From assembly GCA_017307165.1 (NCBI GenBank), contig JAFKGK010000001.1, positions 186,001 to 250,000 on the forward strand: a stretch of DNA of 64,000 bases, in the 5' to 3' direction. A program made the position numbers and the translations under genes. The notes beneath the pieces are model-generated. The model was not told where the DNA came from, made no database searches, and saw only the letters and a list, made by a program, of their open reading frames with translations. Source of the stretch: Candidatus Melainabacteria bacterium. GTDB lineage: Bacteria; Cyanobacteriota; Vampirovibrionia; Obscuribacterales; Obscuribacteraceae. This document shows, in pieces, positions 19,028 to 30,014 of this stretch. Positions within the stretch are counted from its first letter, which is position 1. Each line of letters starts with the position of its first letter.

Positions 19028-19456
19028 TTGTTTAGAGTCAAGGTAAACACCAAAATTGCGTCGGCATTTTTTTGTTGCATTCTCATGGCGGTCTCTAGTC
19101 TGGCCCTTTCTGGCTGTGCCCAGCAAGTACCGATGACTGGGATCAAGCTGCCCAAAGAATGCCCTTTCCGCGGCTATCCAAACGCCGAGTGCACTATGGT
19201 AGACCAAGTACCCGTCGCTCAGGGAGTCTACAGGTACACCATCGTCATGAAGAGCATGGACGATCACAACAAAATCCTCGAATACTACAAGAGCGATCTG
19301 GCCATGAATGGCTTGATGCTCAAGTCTCAATCCGAGGAAAAAGGCAAAACCGATCTCAATTTTAAGTCTGATAAGGCTGAGGCATTTCTTTCTGTTACTC
19401 CTTTGACAAGCGGCATGCAGATCATCACCCTTATCTATAAACCGATCGGCCTTTAG
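19028..19456 (+). CDS. Predicted lipoprotein, function unknown
   Basis: About 142 residues. The N terminus is basic, then hydrophobic, ending in a lipobox LALSGC, so it is likely a type II signal-peptide lipoprotein. The mature part is a small alpha/beta domain without a recognised family (HNKILEYYKSDLAMNG looks like a helix). TTG 19028 is preferred because GGAG lies 6 bases upstream; an in-frame TTG at 19016 lacks one. The next gene begins 1 base after the stop, so the pair is probably co-expressed. Confidence 0.65.
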   Translation: MFRVKVNTKIASAFFCCILMAVSSLALSGCAQQVPMTGIKLPKECPFRGYPNAECTMVDQVPVAQGVYRYTIVMKSMDDHNKILEYYKSDLAMNGLMLKSQSEEKGKTDLNFKSDKAEAFLSVTPLTSGMQIITLIYKPIGL

Positions 19457-19457
19457 G

Positions 19458-20423
19458 GTGACGCTATCGCAATTGCATTTGCCTGGCGATTTGCAGGCAG
19501 TCGCTCTCGCCGTTTTACTCAGTCTGTGTTTACCGGTCTGTACTATGCTGCCTGCTCTAGGACAATCGACTTTGGAGTCGTCTCTAGACTCTTTTGCTCC
19601 GGTGGGATGGCAGGCCAGCGAGACAAGGCAATATCGAGTCGATGGCGAAGGCAATCTAGCTGGCCTGGCAAATACTGATCCAGTTTTGAAGGAAGCAGGC
19701 GTAGTCTCGGCCTTGCGCAAATCGTACAAGCGCGGTCAACGGTTTATTTATATCGACATCTATGAAACTGTCGAGAGTAAGGGAGCCTGGGCCTTGTTTG
19801 GTTATTTCCGTCGAGGGTCTACCAATGTCCTCAAACGCGGTGATGCTAGCTCTGAGAACGATGATGCCATCTCCTTTGTCAAGGGAAAGCGTTTTGTATC
19901 TATATATGGAACCTCCGAGGATGACGATGAGAGCAAGGCTCAAGTCGCCAAGATTGCGGATCTGATTGTTGCCGGCATCCCGGATAGCTCCAGTCCGCCC
20001 ACGATCCTGCAGAGATTTCCGGCCTTTCAATCCGTACTGGGCTCTCAAAAAATACTGTGCGGTCAGGTTTCTGCGAGCAGATATTGTGGCTTGCCGCGCT
20101 CTGCCAGTCTTGATTGGCCCTCTGTAGAAAATGCTGCCTGTGCCGACTACCAGATCGCTTCACCAGTAAAAGAGAGATTAAAAGCAACCGTACTTGCTTA
20201 TAAAACAGAACGAGATGCAGGAGTCGGATATAGATCGTATATATCAGCGCTTTGCGAAGACCGTGATGAAGAGCCCGAAGAAAGGCTCAATCATGGCAGC
20301 AATGTTTTTAGGACCGGCAATCTCTTTATGACGGTAGCCCTGTCCAGGCGGGAAATAATCATCGTTTCCAATGCCAAAAAGAAAACGAGTCCAGCACTTT
20401 TGCTCAGGTCGTTTATCAAATAG
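19458..20423 (+). CDS. Exported protein of unknown function
   Basis: A 321-residue protein with a hydrophobic leader (residues 13-36) that could be cleaved after ALGQS, then two similar alpha/beta halves. The first contains YIDIYETVESKGAWALFGYF and the region ends near residue 175; the second covers residues 180-321. The pattern resembles DUF6599-type proteins, but I cannot confirm this. The GTG start directly follows the lipoprotein stop and has no independent ribosome site, which suggests coupling. It is the last gene before the rRNA unit. Confidence 0.65.
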   Translation: MTLSQLHLPGDLQAVALAVLLSLCLPVCTMLPALGQSTLESSLDSFAPVGWQASETRQYRVDGEGNLAGLANTDPVLKEAGVVSALRKSYKRGQRFIYIDIYETVESKGAWALFGYFRRGSTNVLKRGDASSENDDAISFVKGKRFVSIYGTSEDDDESKAQVAKIADLIVAGIPDSSSPPTILQRFPAFQSVLGSQKILCGQVSASRYCGLPRSASLDWPSVENAACADYQIASPVKERLKATVLAYKTERDAGVGYRSYISALCEDRDEEPEERLNHGSNVFRTGNLFMTVALSRREIIIVSNAKKKTSPALLLRSFIK

Positions 20424-20699
20424 GGCTGTCAGGTGGTGTGGACGCGCTTTTTAGCCTGCCAGGGGCTTGCAGGCTAAACCCCAGTAACCATGGGCTTTTT
20501 GCGGCTTGAGTCTGGTAAGTGTTGCGGTTGCGTTACATGAAACCCGCTCTCAGCACCACTTTTCAGCCTTTTCTTTTGCAGATTTTTTGCCTTCTGAAAC
20601 CCAGTGTCCATGCGGGTTTGACTCGATGATAAAGGAAAGCTATAGAAAAGAAATCTGGACGATATTTGAGAAATCCCAGCAGATGGGGGTTTTTGATGT
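20424..20699. other. Non-coding stretch upstream of the 16S promoter
   Basis: No convincing gene lies here. It contains a perfect 10-base hairpin at 20450-20478 without a T-run, which may end the 18319-20423 transcript. Two loosely similar segments near 20476-20496 and 20597-20617 share AAACCC, CAGT and CCATG cores. An 8-base inverted repeat AAACCCGC/GCGGGTTT lies at 20540-20547 and 20612-20619. The role of these repeats is unknown. Confidence 0.45.
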
Positions 20700-20728
20700 T
20701 TGACACCTTTAGGGTGGCTTGATATTAT
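20700..20728 (+). promoter_or_regulatory. Sigma-70 promoter of the 16S rRNA unit
   Basis: A consensus -35 box TTGACA (20700-20705), an ideal 17-base spacer and the -10 box TATTAT (20723-20728) predict a start near 20735. This is the best promoter match in the window and gives a leader of about 185 bases. Confidence 0.8.
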
Positions 20729-20819
20729 TTCTAAGTCGTCGCGAGAGAGACGGCGCGATGCGGCGAGCAAACAACTCGATCGCAAGATGCGCCTCCGGTC
20801 TCGAGGCCGACAAAAGTTG

Positions 20820-20857
20820 AACCCTGATAACTGAATAGCCTTATATAAAAGGCGCCT
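20820..20857 (+). other. 5' half of the 16S processing stalk
   Basis: Bases 20820-20842 are a perfect 23-base complement of 22591-22613. Bases 20848-20857 pair with 22577-22586 with one G-U. The two halves bracket the 16S gene and would form the RNase III stem of the precursor. A small hairpin follows at 20896-20912, just before the mature 5' end. Confidence 0.88.
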
Positions 20858-20917
20858 GTCAAAACTTTTGAGTAGGCAAACGCGAAGTAAACAAACATCA
20901 GTACTCCTGATGATTTG

Positions 20918-22412
<1,495 letters not shown>

Positions 22413-22524
22413 GGGAGTAATTGGATATACCTCTTCGGTGAGAGTAGAATTCCAACACTCGGTCAAGAGCGAGCCTAAAGGCAGTGACCTCTTGCACCAT
22501 TCTCCTAGGTCGATGACAATGAAG

Positions 22525-22566
22525 CTTAGTTGGTAGAATACAGGATTCTACTCAAGGCCAACTAAG
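22525..22566 (+). other. Hairpin in the 16S trailer
   Basis: A 9-base stem (22525-22533 with 22558-22566) encloses a 6-base stem (22534-22539 with 22545-22550). It lies where an intergenic tRNA often occurs in rRNA operons, but has no tRNA features. It is probably a structural part of the precursor trailer. Confidence 0.5.
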
Positions 22567-22576
22567 TCGAGTCGAT

Positions 22577-22613
22577 AGGCGTCTTTGAAAAAGGCTATTC
22601 AGTTATCAGGGTT
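22577..22613 (+). other. 3' half of the 16S processing stalk
   Basis: Complementary to 20820-20857 as described for the 5' half: 23 perfect pairs at 22591-22613 and a 10-base stem at 22577-22586. It closes the precursor loop round the 16S gene alone. Confidence 0.88.
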
Positions 22614-22629
22614 TGCTCAAAGCAAACGC

Positions 22630-22662
22630 AAAGGGGAGGCATAAGCCTCCCTTTTTGTTTTG
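22630..22662 (+). terminator. Intrinsic terminator of the 16S unit
   Basis: An 11-base stem (22630-22640 with 22645-22655, one G-U) has the loop ATAA and is followed by TTTTTGTTTTG. It ends the rRNA transcript about 220 bases after the mature 3' end. Confidence 0.9.
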
Positions 22663-22678
22663 TGCAAAAATAATCAAA

Positions 22679-22708
22679 TTTTAGAGCAGATTTTAGAGCA
22701 GATTTTAG
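22679..22708. repeat. 12-base tandem repeat, 2.5 copies
   Basis: The unit TTTTAGAGCAGA occurs twice and then in part. It sits over the stop codon of the minus-strand gene at 22705. Confidence 0.7.
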
Positions 22709-23478
22709 ATTTGAGTAAACAATCTATTGCTTTCCAAAAGCTGGCCATTGGCATCATATGTGGTGATTTCCAATTGAGCCATGCTGTCCTGGCTGCTATA
22801 GGTTTTTACTTCTTTTTTTAGCAGGATTTGCTTATCAGGATCATACAGGTGGGCTTCTTCGAGATATCTCTGTGTCGTCGGGTGAAAGAGGATCTTGTGA
22901 TATCTGTGCAATTGCCCTTGTGGCGAAAATCTAAAATGCTCAGTCAATCCTCTTACGCCATCTTGTAGCCACTGTATCTGCTCGCGATGGACCATCACTC
23001 CTTTATCTGGTTCGAACCAGTGATTGACTGAATAAGAAGGTATACCGTCTTTGATAAACTCGGTTTGACTCTGAAAGAGATTGATTAAACCCTTGGCTTC
23101 GCGCAGAACACTTCTGACCAGGTGCCCTCTAGGACTGATTACTAGAACTGTTTCTTTGGTTCTGTCTTCGGCCAGGTATTTTTTTTCTTTGGTCAGTATA
23201 TTGCCGTCTGGCAAGGTATAGCTCTCAAATATTTTTGCGACATCGCCGTTTTCGTCGAATCTAGTCTCCGAACGACCGTCTTGGGTCCGTTTAACCATGG
23301 ATATCAGCGAGCCGGACTCGTCAAAGACTTTTTCTAGGTAGTAGCCGACTTGCTTATCGCTCTTGTAGACGTGAAAGGTCCTCTTGAGCTTACCTTCGAG
23401 TTTGGAGCCTAGCTCGTACTCGCGAAAGACATCAGGATCTGACTGTGGTGTAAAGCTATTAGTGTCTAAGTCAGCCAT
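22705..23478 (-). CDS. YD/RHS-like repeat protein, unknown function
   Basis: A 257-residue hydrophilic protein without signal peptide. It is built of short beta-strand units with repeated aromatic and Gly/Asp turns (KVFDESGSLISMVKR, RFDENGDVAKIFESY, TYDANGQLLESN), resembling isolated YD/RHS or MORN-variant repeats. Such repeats form beta-scaffolds, but no toxin or catalytic domain is attached. Its 3' end faces the 16S terminator. The start is well upstream of serine dehydratase's end (93-base gap), on the same strand. Confidence 0.6.
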   Translation of the reverse strand: MADLDTNSFTPQSDPDVFREYELGSKLEGKLKRTFHVYKSDKQVGYYLEKVFDESGSLISMVKRTQDGRSETRFDENGDVAKIFESYTLPDGNILTKEKKYLAEDRTKETVLVISPRGHLVRSVLREAKGLINLFQSQTEFIKDGIPSYSVNHWFEPDKGVMVHREQIQWLQDGVRGLTEHFRFSPQGQLHRYHKILFHPTTQRYLEEAHLYDPDKQILLKKEVKTYSSQDSMAQLEITTYDANGQLLESNRLFTQI

Positions 23479-23571
23479 ACGGGATACCTGGTAAGAAAAT
23501 ATGAGCTCAAATTTATGATGCTAAGTCCAGTCGTCGACAATGTCAAGTGGAATTAATCTTTGCAGTAAGTC

Positions 23572-25008
23572 TTAGCCTAGTGCCAATCCGCCCGTAGCTG
23601 TTTCCTTGTATTTTTGATTCATATCCAGGCCGGTTTGCTTCATCACTAATAAGACTCTGTCCAGGCTGATCATGTGATCGCCATCACAAGCGAGGGCTAG
23701 CTCGACTGCATTGAGAGCCTTGCCGGCCCCCATGGCATTACGTTCGATACAGGGCACTTGAACCAGGCCCTTGATAGGATCGCAGGTCATGCCCAGATGA
23801 TGCTCAATGCCTATCTCGGCAGCTTGCTCGATTTGTTCTGGGGTACCTCCCAGCATAGCTGTGGCCCCTGCAGCAGCCATCGCGCAACTAGTCCCTACTT
23901 CGCCTTGGCAGCCGACCTCGGCACCGGATATGGAGGCATGAGTCTTGACCAGGGCACCAATGACAGCTGCTACTATCAGGCCGTTTTGTAAGGTCGTTTC
24001 GCTCAGATCATGACTTTCTTTTAGAGTGGTAAATACTGCTGGTATAAGTCCCGAAGAACCATTCGTAGGAGCTGTGACCACGCGTCCACCAGCCGCGTTT
24101 TCTTCGTTTACGGCTATGGCATAGACGCTATGCTTTAGTCCATCGGGACGGATAGAAGACAGTTTTGAGGACTCGTCCAGCATCTTGGCATGGAGAGCCT
24201 TGGCTCGTCTTTTTACATTGAGACCGCCTGGCAAGATCCCTTCGGTTGCAAGGCCTCTCGCAATACAGCTTTTAAAAACCTGCAATATTTCAGAGAGTTT
24301 TTCTCTCAGCTGTATTTCATCCAGACCTCGGACCTTTTCGTTTTCGATGACAATTTGCCAGGGACTAAGGCCCGAGGCCTTGCAAACTGCAACAAACTCT
24401 TGAGCTGAATTGTAGGGATAGGGCAGATCGAAAATCTCTACATCCGCTCCTGCTGGCATCCTCTGCCTGGTATCAAGATCGATGTTTTCGGTAAAACCAC
24501 CTCCAACTGAGATGATGATTTTTTGCAAAAGAGGTGAGGTGACACCATCTTTATTCGCAGATAAGACAAAGCGCATGGTATTGGGATGTGGAAGCGATTG
24601 ACCATCCATGGTCCATTCGAGCCAATGTAGATCTCTGTCTGGCTTAAAATCTACAGCAATATTTGTCGCACCAAGCACAAAATCGAGGTGGCCTAGTTTA
24701 TTGAGTGTGTCCTGCATCGACCAGATCTCATCGACATCCGAAGTCTTTGGATCGAGACCTGCAAGGCCTGCACAAACGGCTCCATCCGTCTGGTGACCCT
24801 TGCCGGTCAATGATAGACTGCCAAAAAGTTCCACCGAAATGCCTAGTTTGCTTCGATGCGCTTGAGCATGTGATTGCAGATATGCAGCTACTTGCTTGCG
24901 AAAATCTAGAGCTGCGACCATCGGTCCCACGGTATGCGAACTCGAAGGCCCGATGCCGATCTTGAACATATCGAGTGGACTGATGTGATCTGCGCGTAAA
25001 GGATTCAT
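23572..25008 (-). CDS. sdaA: L-serine dehydratase, iron-sulfur dependent, single chain
   Basis: A 478-residue enzyme converting L-serine to pyruvate and ammonia with a 4Fe-4S cluster. The N-terminal beta-type region has [18 protein letters not shown], and the C-terminal alpha-type region carries the cluster cysteines in [12 protein letters not shown] and [19 protein letters not shown]. Size and order match the fused SdaA/SdaB type rather than the split Bacillus SdaAA/AB pair. It is divergent from the O-methyltransferase gene over 62 bases. The pyruvate product could feed the PDH complex elsewhere in the window. Confidence 0.93.
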   Translation of the reverse strand: MNPLRADHISPLDMFKIGIGPSSSHTVGPMVAALDFRKQVAAYLQSHAQAHRSKLGISVELFGSLSLTGKGHQTDGAVCAGLAGLDPKTSDVDEIWSMQDTLNKLGHLDFVLGATNIAVDFKPDRDLHWLEWTMDGQSLPHPNTMRFVLSANKDGVTSPLLQKIIISVGGGFTENIDLDTRQRMPAGADVEIFDLPYPYNSAQEFVAVCKASGLSPWQIVIENEKVRGLDEIQLREKLSEILQVFKSCIARGLATEGILPGGLNVKRRAKALHAKMLDESSKLSSIRPDGLKHSVYAIAVNEENAAGGRVVTAPTNGSSGLIPAVFTTLKESHDLSETTLQNGLIVAAVIGALVKTHASISGAEVGCQGEVGTSCAMAAAGATAMLGGTPEQIEQAAEIGIEHHLGMTCDPIKGLVQVPCIERNAMGAGKALNAVELALACDGDHMISLDRVLLVMKQTGLDMNQKYKETATGGLALG

Positions 25009-25029
25009 AAGTGGATTCTACTATAGTTC

Positions 25030-25035
25030 TATAAT
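25030..25035 (+). promoter_or_regulatory. Probable -10 element upstream of the O-methyltransferase gene
   Basis: A perfect TATAAT lies 36 bases before the ATG at 25071. The -35 is not clear. A GAGGA ribosome site precedes the start. Confidence 0.5.
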
Positions 25036-25070
25036 TACTCTGTCATAAAGGCTCGTTTTTGTGAGGACTG

Positions 25071-25742
25071 ATGCCAGATTCAAATAGTGTCGCGACCAAG
25101 CAGAGCATGCTCGCTCAGTATTCTGTAGAACACTGCGAGCCAGTAAATCCACTTTTGGAGGAGATTGTCGAGTTTACCCTGGCCAATACCGAGTATCCTC
25201 AGATGTTGACTGGTCGCCAGGAAGGTCGCTTGCTCAAATTGCTCGCGCATCTATGTGACGCCAAGAGGGCACTCGAGATAGGCATGTTTACAGGGTATTC
25301 GGCTTTGTCCGTAGCCGAAGCCTTGCCTGTAGACGGTATATTGATCACTCTTGATATCAATCAATCTTATGGTGAGATTGCGCGAGGATTTTTTGATCGT
25401 AGCGAGCATGGAGATAAGATCGAAATCAAGATCGGACCTGCCTTGGATTCGATCAAACTATTAGCCCAGGCCGAAGAGCATCTTAGATATTTTGACTTTG
25501 TCTTTATCGATGCCGATAAGCCAAACTACGTCAATTATTATGAGGCCGTCCTGCCCCTGGTCCGACAAAATGGCTTGATCGTAGTGGACAACGTGCATTA
25601 CTCCGGCCTGGTCCTCGACGAAACCGATGACACCAATGCTAGAGGCATAAAAAACTTTAACGAGCATGTCAAAGATGACCAGCGTGTGGATCGTGTCATG
25701 CTCGACATCCGTGATGGTATCTATCTCCTGCGCAAAAGATAA
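25071..25742 (+). CDS. SAM-dependent O-methyltransferase (caffeoyl-CoA OMT family)
   Basis: A 223-residue class I methyltransferase. SAM motif I is ALEIGMFTGYSALSVAEAL, the acidic end of strand 2 is ITLDIN, and the metal/substrate segment DFVFIDADKPNYVNYYE with VVDNVHYSG is typical of the cation-dependent catechol/caffeoyl-CoA O-methyltransferases. The bacterial substrate is usually unknown. It ends 13 bases before asnS, so the two are likely co-transcribed, with no obvious functional link. Confidence 0.88.
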   Translation: MPDSNSVATKQSMLAQYSVEHCEPVNPLLEEIVEFTLANTEYPQMLTGRQEGRLLKLLAHLCDAKRALEIGMFTGYSALSVAEALPVDGILITLDINQSYGEIARGFFDRSEHGDKIEIKIGPALDSIKLLAQAEEHLRYFDFVFIDADKPNYVNYYEAVLPLVRQNGLIVVDNVHYSGLVLDETDDTNARGIKNFNEHVKDDQRVDRVMLDIRDGIYLLRKR

Positions 25743-25755
25743 ATAAGGACGAGGC

Positions 25756-27171
25756 ATGCAAACTACAATCTCAAATTTTAATCGGACCACAGTAAAGGAG
25801 GCTCTGGACAAGTCTTTGATCGGTAAAGAAGTCAGAGTCTGCGGTTGGGTCAGGACCAGACGTGATTCGAAGGGTGGCTTTTCTTTTATCGATCTCAATG
25901 ACGGCTCAAGCTTTGACAATGTGCAGGTATTGGCCGAAAACACACTCTCAAACTATGAAAGCGAGATCATCAAAGCCGGCATAGGCAGCTCTCTGGAGGT
26001 CATCGGTCAAGTGGTGGCTTCCCCTGGCAAGGAACAATCGACCGAGATCAAAGCTCAATCCATCAAAGTATTTGGTTTTGCCGATCCGGCCACCTACCCT
26101 TTGCAAAAAAAAGGCACCAGTTTTGAGTATCTCCGCACCATCGGGCATTTGCGTCCACGTACCAACACGTTTGGTGCTGTCAGTCGTGTCCGCAACGAAA
26201 TCTGCCGCTCTATCCATGGCTTTTTTCAAGAACGTGGCTTTATGTATGTCAATACGCCGATCATCACAGGCTCTGACTGTGAAGGCGCCGGGCAGATGTT
26301 CAGGGTTACTACTCTCGATCTCGACAAGGTACCTCACAAAGAGGATGGCACGATCGATTTTGAGCAAGATTTTTTTGGTCGCGAGACCTCTCTGACTGTC
26401 AGTGGACAACTCGAAGGCGAGATCTATGCCACAGCCCTGAGCAATGTCTATACTTTTGGTCCGACTTTTAGGGCTGAAAATTCAAATACGAGCAGGCACC
26501 TGGCCGAGTTTTGGATGGTCGAACCAGAGATGGCTTTTTGTGATCTCGAAGGCAATATGCAATGTGCAGAAAGCTTTCTCAAGACCATATTTTCAGATGT
26601 TCTGACTAATTGCCCCAGGGATATGGCCTTTTTTAACGAGCGGATCGACAAGACGACTATCGAGACACTCAAAGGCATCATCGATGCGCCATTCGTCAGA
26701 CTCTCATACACAGAGGCGGTAGAGATACTGCAAAAATGCGATGAAAAATTTGAATACCCTGTCTCCTGGGGCATCGATTTGCAGAGCGAACACGAGCGTT
26801 ACTTGACCGAGAAAAAGTTTAAGAAGCCGGTCATAGTCTACGATTATCCAAAGGACATCAAGGCCTTTTACATGCGCATGAACGAGGACGGCAAGACCGT
26901 GCGGGCAATGGATGTACTGGTGCCTAAAGTAGGCGAGATAATTGGTGGCAGTCAAAGAGAAGAAAGGCTCGATCAGCTCGAGGCTCGCATGACGGCATGT
27001 CATTTAGATCCCAAGGATTACTGGTGGTATCTGGATCTACGCAGATATGGCACTGTGCCGCATGCAGGTTTTGGACTCGGTCTTGAACGCGCCGTGCAAT
27101 TTGTGACTGGCATGGCCAATATCCGTGACGTCATCCCATTTCCTCGGGCGCCAAAATCTGCCGATTTCTAA
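25756..27171 (+). CDS. asnS: Asparaginyl-tRNA synthetase
   Basis: Class IIb aminoacyl-tRNA synthetase charging tRNA-Asn. An N-terminal OB-fold anticodon-binding domain (residues 20-115) includes [20 protein letters not shown]. The catalytic domain has motif 2 [25 protein letters not shown] and motif 3 [15 protein letters not shown]. Asn specificity over Asp is supported by the overall match and 471-residue length. The AGGACGAGG ribosome site lies before ATG 25756. The end is 2 bases from the convergent TPR-protein gene. Confidence 0.95.
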   Translation: MQTTISNFNRTTVKEALDKSLIGKEVRVCGWVRTRRDSKGGFSFIDLNDGSSFDNVQVLAENTLSNYESEIIKAGIGSSLEVIGQVVASPGKEQSTEIKAQSIKVFGFADPATYPLQKKGTSFEYLRTIGHLRPRTNTFGAVSRVRNEICRSIHGFFQERGFMYVNTPIITGSDCEGAGQMFRVTTLDLDKVPHKEDGTIDFEQDFFGRETSLTVSGQLEGEIYATALSNVYTFGPTFRAENSNTSRHLAEFWMVEPEMAFCDLEGNMQCAESFLKTIFSDVLTNCPRDMAFFNERIDKTTIETLKGIIDAPFVRLSYTEAVEILQKCDEKFEYPVSWGIDLQSEHERYLTEKKFKKPVIVYDYPKDIKAFYMRMNEDGKTVRAMDVLVPKVGEIIGGSQREERLDQLEARMTACHLDPKDYWWYLDLRRYGTVPHAGFGLGLERAVQFVTGMANIRDVIPFPRAPKSADF

Positions 27172-27173
27172 GA

Positions 27174-27806
27174 TTATTGCGCAGGCTGGGGAGCCTGAGG
27201 CAATTTGCCTTCAGGCTTCCCATCTGTGTTTGCATCTTCTTTAGATTTGATCGTTGCAGTGACAGTCGTCGTGGCTGGTCTTAAAATGCGCTCTAAATAC
27301 TTGTCGTTGGTTTCCCAAGGCTTTGGCAGATATCCTGTCAGAGCCTTGAGTCTTTTCTTGGCAAATCGACCCCTTTCTTCATCGTTATAGAGTGAGTTCA
27401 TGATGCCGATTCCCTTAAAGTTCATGCCGGCTTCTTCGCCTACCTCATTGCGCATGACCTTTAGATAGGCAGTAATGCACTTTTTAAAGACTTCTGGGTC
27501 CTTGTCTGCTTGGTGGGCGAGTTTTTCGTCCAATGCCTCCGCATATAGTGTCAGGACATCGGCATCTTCGTCATTTAGCTTTTGGGCCGCCTCGAGATAT
27601 TTGATGGCCTTGCTATAGTTTTTGGCACGCATCGCTTGTTTGGCGCGTATCAAAAGAGTATTGGATGTGCTGGAAGAAAAAATATCATCGTAGTCGCGGA
27701 GGCCAGGCGTGTCATCGCTGTCCCCATCCGCTCCGCTAGCCATGCCTGCGACGGTCAGTCCACATGCAAGGGCGATTGTAAATGCAGAAGTCAATAAATG
27801 GCGCAT
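27174..27806 (-). CDS. Exported TPR-like protein
   Basis: About 210 residues. Starting at ATG 27806, it has a clean signal peptide (RHLLTSAFTIALACGLTVAG, cleavage near ASG). A TTG at 27842 would add 12 residues. One or two TPR-like helical hairpins occupy residues 45-100 (RAMRAKNYSKAIKYLEAAQ, DADVLTLYAEALDEKL), and the C terminus is a low-complexity Pro/Gln/Lys tail. The function is unknown; periplasmic TPR proteins usually scaffold partners. It lies downstream of an MFS gene on the same strand. Confidence 0.65.
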   Translation of the reverse strand: MRHLLTSAFTIALACGLTVAGMASGADGDSDDTPGLRDYDDIFSSSTSNTLLIRAKQAMRAKNYSKAIKYLEAAQKLNDEDADVLTLYAEALDEKLAHQADKDPEVFKKCITAYLKVMRNEVGEEAGMNFKGIGIMNSLYNDEERGRFAKKRLKALTGYLPKPWETNDKYLERILRPATTTVTATIKSKEDANTDGKPEGKLPQAPQPAQ

Positions 27807-27891
27807 CGTCAATACCGGATAATTGATAGGATTTATACTCAAGTCTAAAATAGACTGGAGTATAAAATCACATGGCTTTCGTACCTGTCAA

Positions 27892-29226
27892 CTATGCGAT
27901 TGGTTTAATGGCTTTGCCCTGGTCTGGCTTTTGGAAAATCAGGACGGCGACCACAGCAAGCAAGGTCAAGACGATCAAGATGCCAAAGGCAGCACTAAAA
28001 TTGCCGGTGATCTGAGACACCTGTCCTGTGATGCTGGGAGCCAAGATCCCGGCCAAGGCCAGATAGCTGTCCATCAGACCTAGCGAAGTGGCGGCTTTGT
28101 CCTTGGCCAGATCGGTATTGAGAGCGTAGAAACAAGAGTTTGGCATCATCCCGAAGCCTAGCCCGAGTGAGATAAACAGTAGAGCTTGTTCGAGACTCGG
28201 ATTGAACATGAGAGGGATAAAGCACAAACCTGATATCAACTGGCATATCCAGATCATATGAGTACGCGCCTTGCGCAAGCTACCGGTCTTTTGCCAGATA
28301 TAGTCGGAGAGCCTCCCTGCCATAAAGAGCAAGACTGCCGAAGTCAGCCAGGGAGCGATGAGATAGATGCCTATTTCTTTTAGTTTAACGTGATATGTAG
28401 ACTCAAAATACCCTGGTAGCCAGAGAGTTGCAAAAAACAAGAGATAGCCAAAGGCAAAAAAGGCAAAATTGTTGGCACAAAGAGAGGGGTCGGTGAGCAA
28501 AAATTTCCAGGTCGTCTTGCCAAACTGGAGGTCGTGAGATTTTAGAGTGTGAGGCGGATGGTTGCGGTCGACTGGCTTGCCTTCTCTAATATGACTTAGT
28601 TCTTTGTCATCGACCAATTTGCTGTGTTCAGGAAAATCGCGATATGTAAACCACCAGATGACTGCCCAGACTACTCCAAGGCTGCCCATGATGATAAACA
28701 TCGTGCGCCAACCTAGATAAATGATCATATTGGTGATTAAAGGAGCGCCAATGACGGATGCCATCGGCACTGCCGAGAGTCCTATGGCAGTCGCAGTCGC
28801 CCTTTCACCCTTGGGTAGCCAGTCTGCTACCACTCTTGTCAAAGCCGGGAAGTGCGGTCCTTCGGCTATGCCCAGTATGCTGCGCAAGGCAAAAAACATA
28901 CCAAAGTTGGTTGCCATACCCATGAGTATTATGCAAGCCGACCAGAAAACCGCCGCGCCTGACCAAACCGAGCGAGCTCCCCACTTATCGACGAGTATGC
29001 CACCGCCCAGAGTCATGATCATGTAACCAATACCAAAAGCAGAAAGGATCATGCCAAAGGTGGCGTGATTGAGCTTGAGCTCCTCGCATATTGGAGTGAT
29101 TGCATAAGAAAGAGCCGTGCGATCGAGATAGTTGATCAAAGTAATGATGAAGCCCAGGCCGATCATAAGCCAGCGAGCTCGAGAAAAGGTGCCCGTGGTC
29201 CCGGGCTGATTTTTTATTTGAGACAT
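27892..29226 (-). CDS. MFS transporter, anion:cation symporter type
   Basis: A 12-TM major facilitator of about 444 residues. NYLDRTALSYAITPI in the first helix and the loop GGGILVDKWGARSV (MFS signature) match the ACS family, which includes ExuT/GudP sugar-acid and phthalate transporters. The substrate cannot be deduced. ATG 29226 is preferred because the family begins just before SRARWLMIGLGF; an in-frame TTG at 29304 would add an atypical 26-residue basic extension. It is divergent from the Spy-like gene. Confidence 0.85.
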   Translation of the reverse strand: MSQIKNQPGTTGTFSRARWLMIGLGFIITLINYLDRTALSYAITPICEELKLNHATFGMILSAFGIGYMIMTLGGGILVDKWGARSVWSGAAVFWSACIILMGMATNFGMFFALRSILGIAEGPHFPALTRVVADWLPKGERATATAIGLSAVPMASVIGAPLITNMIIYLGWRTMFIIMGSLGVVWAVIWWFTYRDFPEHSKLVDDKELSHIREGKPVDRNHPPHTLKSHDLQFGKTTWKFLLTDPSLCANNFAFFAFGYLLFFATLWLPGYFESTYHVKLKEIGIYLIAPWLTSAVLLFMAGRLSDYIWQKTGSLRKARTHMIWICQLISGLCFIPLMFNPSLEQALLFISLGLGFGMMPNSCFYALNTDLAKDKAATSLGLMDSYLALAGILAPSITGQVSQITGNFSAAFGILIVLTLLAVVAVLIFQKPDQGKAIKPIA

Positions 29227-29339
29227 GCGGGGTATTCTAATTGAGCCGTAAAAAAAATTCAGATCTTGATTGAACTTTTTTTCTAGAAAGAGCGTCTTTT
29301 TCAAAACAGGCGAGATTTTGATTAAGGAGAACGCTCTAA

Positions 29340-29960
29340 ATGAATAAAAAGGTTGAAATGTCTAATCGCAAGCTTACTATCAGCGTCCTATTAAGTGCCG
29401 CCGTCTGCTTGATCAGTCCTTCCTTTGCCTTAAGTGCATCGGCCCAAGAGGCTCCCGATTCTGACTCCGCTCTAGAGATGCAAGTCCAATTGACCGATGA
29501 TGGAGCGCCTGATCTTTTGGCCATGGGTGGTCATAGGTTTGGTCCTGGACCGGGTGGACCGGGTGGCTTTAAGCATCATCGCTTTGGCAAGGGTGGCTGC
29601 CCGATGCTTTCTGGCTGTCTGACAGGTGCAAATGCACTTACTGATGACCAGCTCGAAAAAATGCACGCTCTCAAAAACGATTTTCTCGATCAGGCCGGTC
29701 CTAAGATGGTCGAGATGTTTCGTTTGCACAGGCAGATGCAGGATGGTTTGATGGCGGCCAATATAGATAGCAAGAGTGTCAATGACGCCAAGACCAAGAT
29801 GGTCCAGATAAAGGCTGATCTAGAAAACCTCAAACTGGACAACAAGATCAAGGCAATGAGTGTCTTGACCCCTGAGCAGCGCAAAGAGTTGCGTTCCAAT
29901 ATGCTCAAGGGTGGCCAGCGTTTTGGCCGTATGCATATGATGAAGGGTGAAGATAGATAA
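29340..29960 (+). CDS. Spy/CpxP-like periplasmic LTXXQ protein
   Basis: A 206-residue exported protein. A signal peptide ends near SASAQ. A Gly/His/Pro-rich segment follows (residues 60-90, with GHRFGPGPGGPGGFKHH), then a helical domain with two family motifs, LTDDQLEKM and LTPEQRKEL. Spy and CpxP form cradle-shaped periplasmic chaperones or adaptors for envelope stress. The Gly/His segment is unusual for E. coli Spy and could bind metal. GGAG lies about 10 bases before ATG 29340. A strong hairpin terminator follows. Confidence 0.8.
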   Translation: MNKKVEMSNRKLTISVLLSAAVCLISPSFALSASAQEAPDSDSALEMQVQLTDDGAPDLLAMGGHRFGPGPGGPGGFKHHRFGKGGCPMLSGCLTGANALTDDQLEKMHALKNDFLDQAGPKMVEMFRLHRQMQDGLMAANIDSKSVNDAKTKMVQIKADLENLKLDNKIKAMSVLTPEQRKELRSNMLKGGQRFGRMHMMKGEDR

Positions 29961-29974
29961 TCATCGATTATTTT

Positions 29975-30014
29975 GCAGATAAAGGGCGTCGTGTGAACGA
30001 CGCCTTTTATCTGC
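29975..30014. terminator. Bidirectional-type hairpin terminator
   Basis: An 18-base stem with one G-U (29975-29992 with 29997-30014) and the loop GTGA. The GC-rich core is flanked by AAA on one side and TTTT on the other, so it can act on either strand. It separates the Spy-like gene from the caspase-like gene. Confidence 0.85.

Noticed and set aside
20474..20785. Minus-strand frame across the 16S promoter and leader
   Set aside because: It has a TTG start with no ribosome site and runs through the consensus rRNA promoter, so the region is more likely regulatory.
22525..22566. Possible spacer tRNA after 16S
   Set aside because: It has a stem but no acceptor/D/T-arm arrangement, no TTC-type T loop and no CCA-adjacent pairing.
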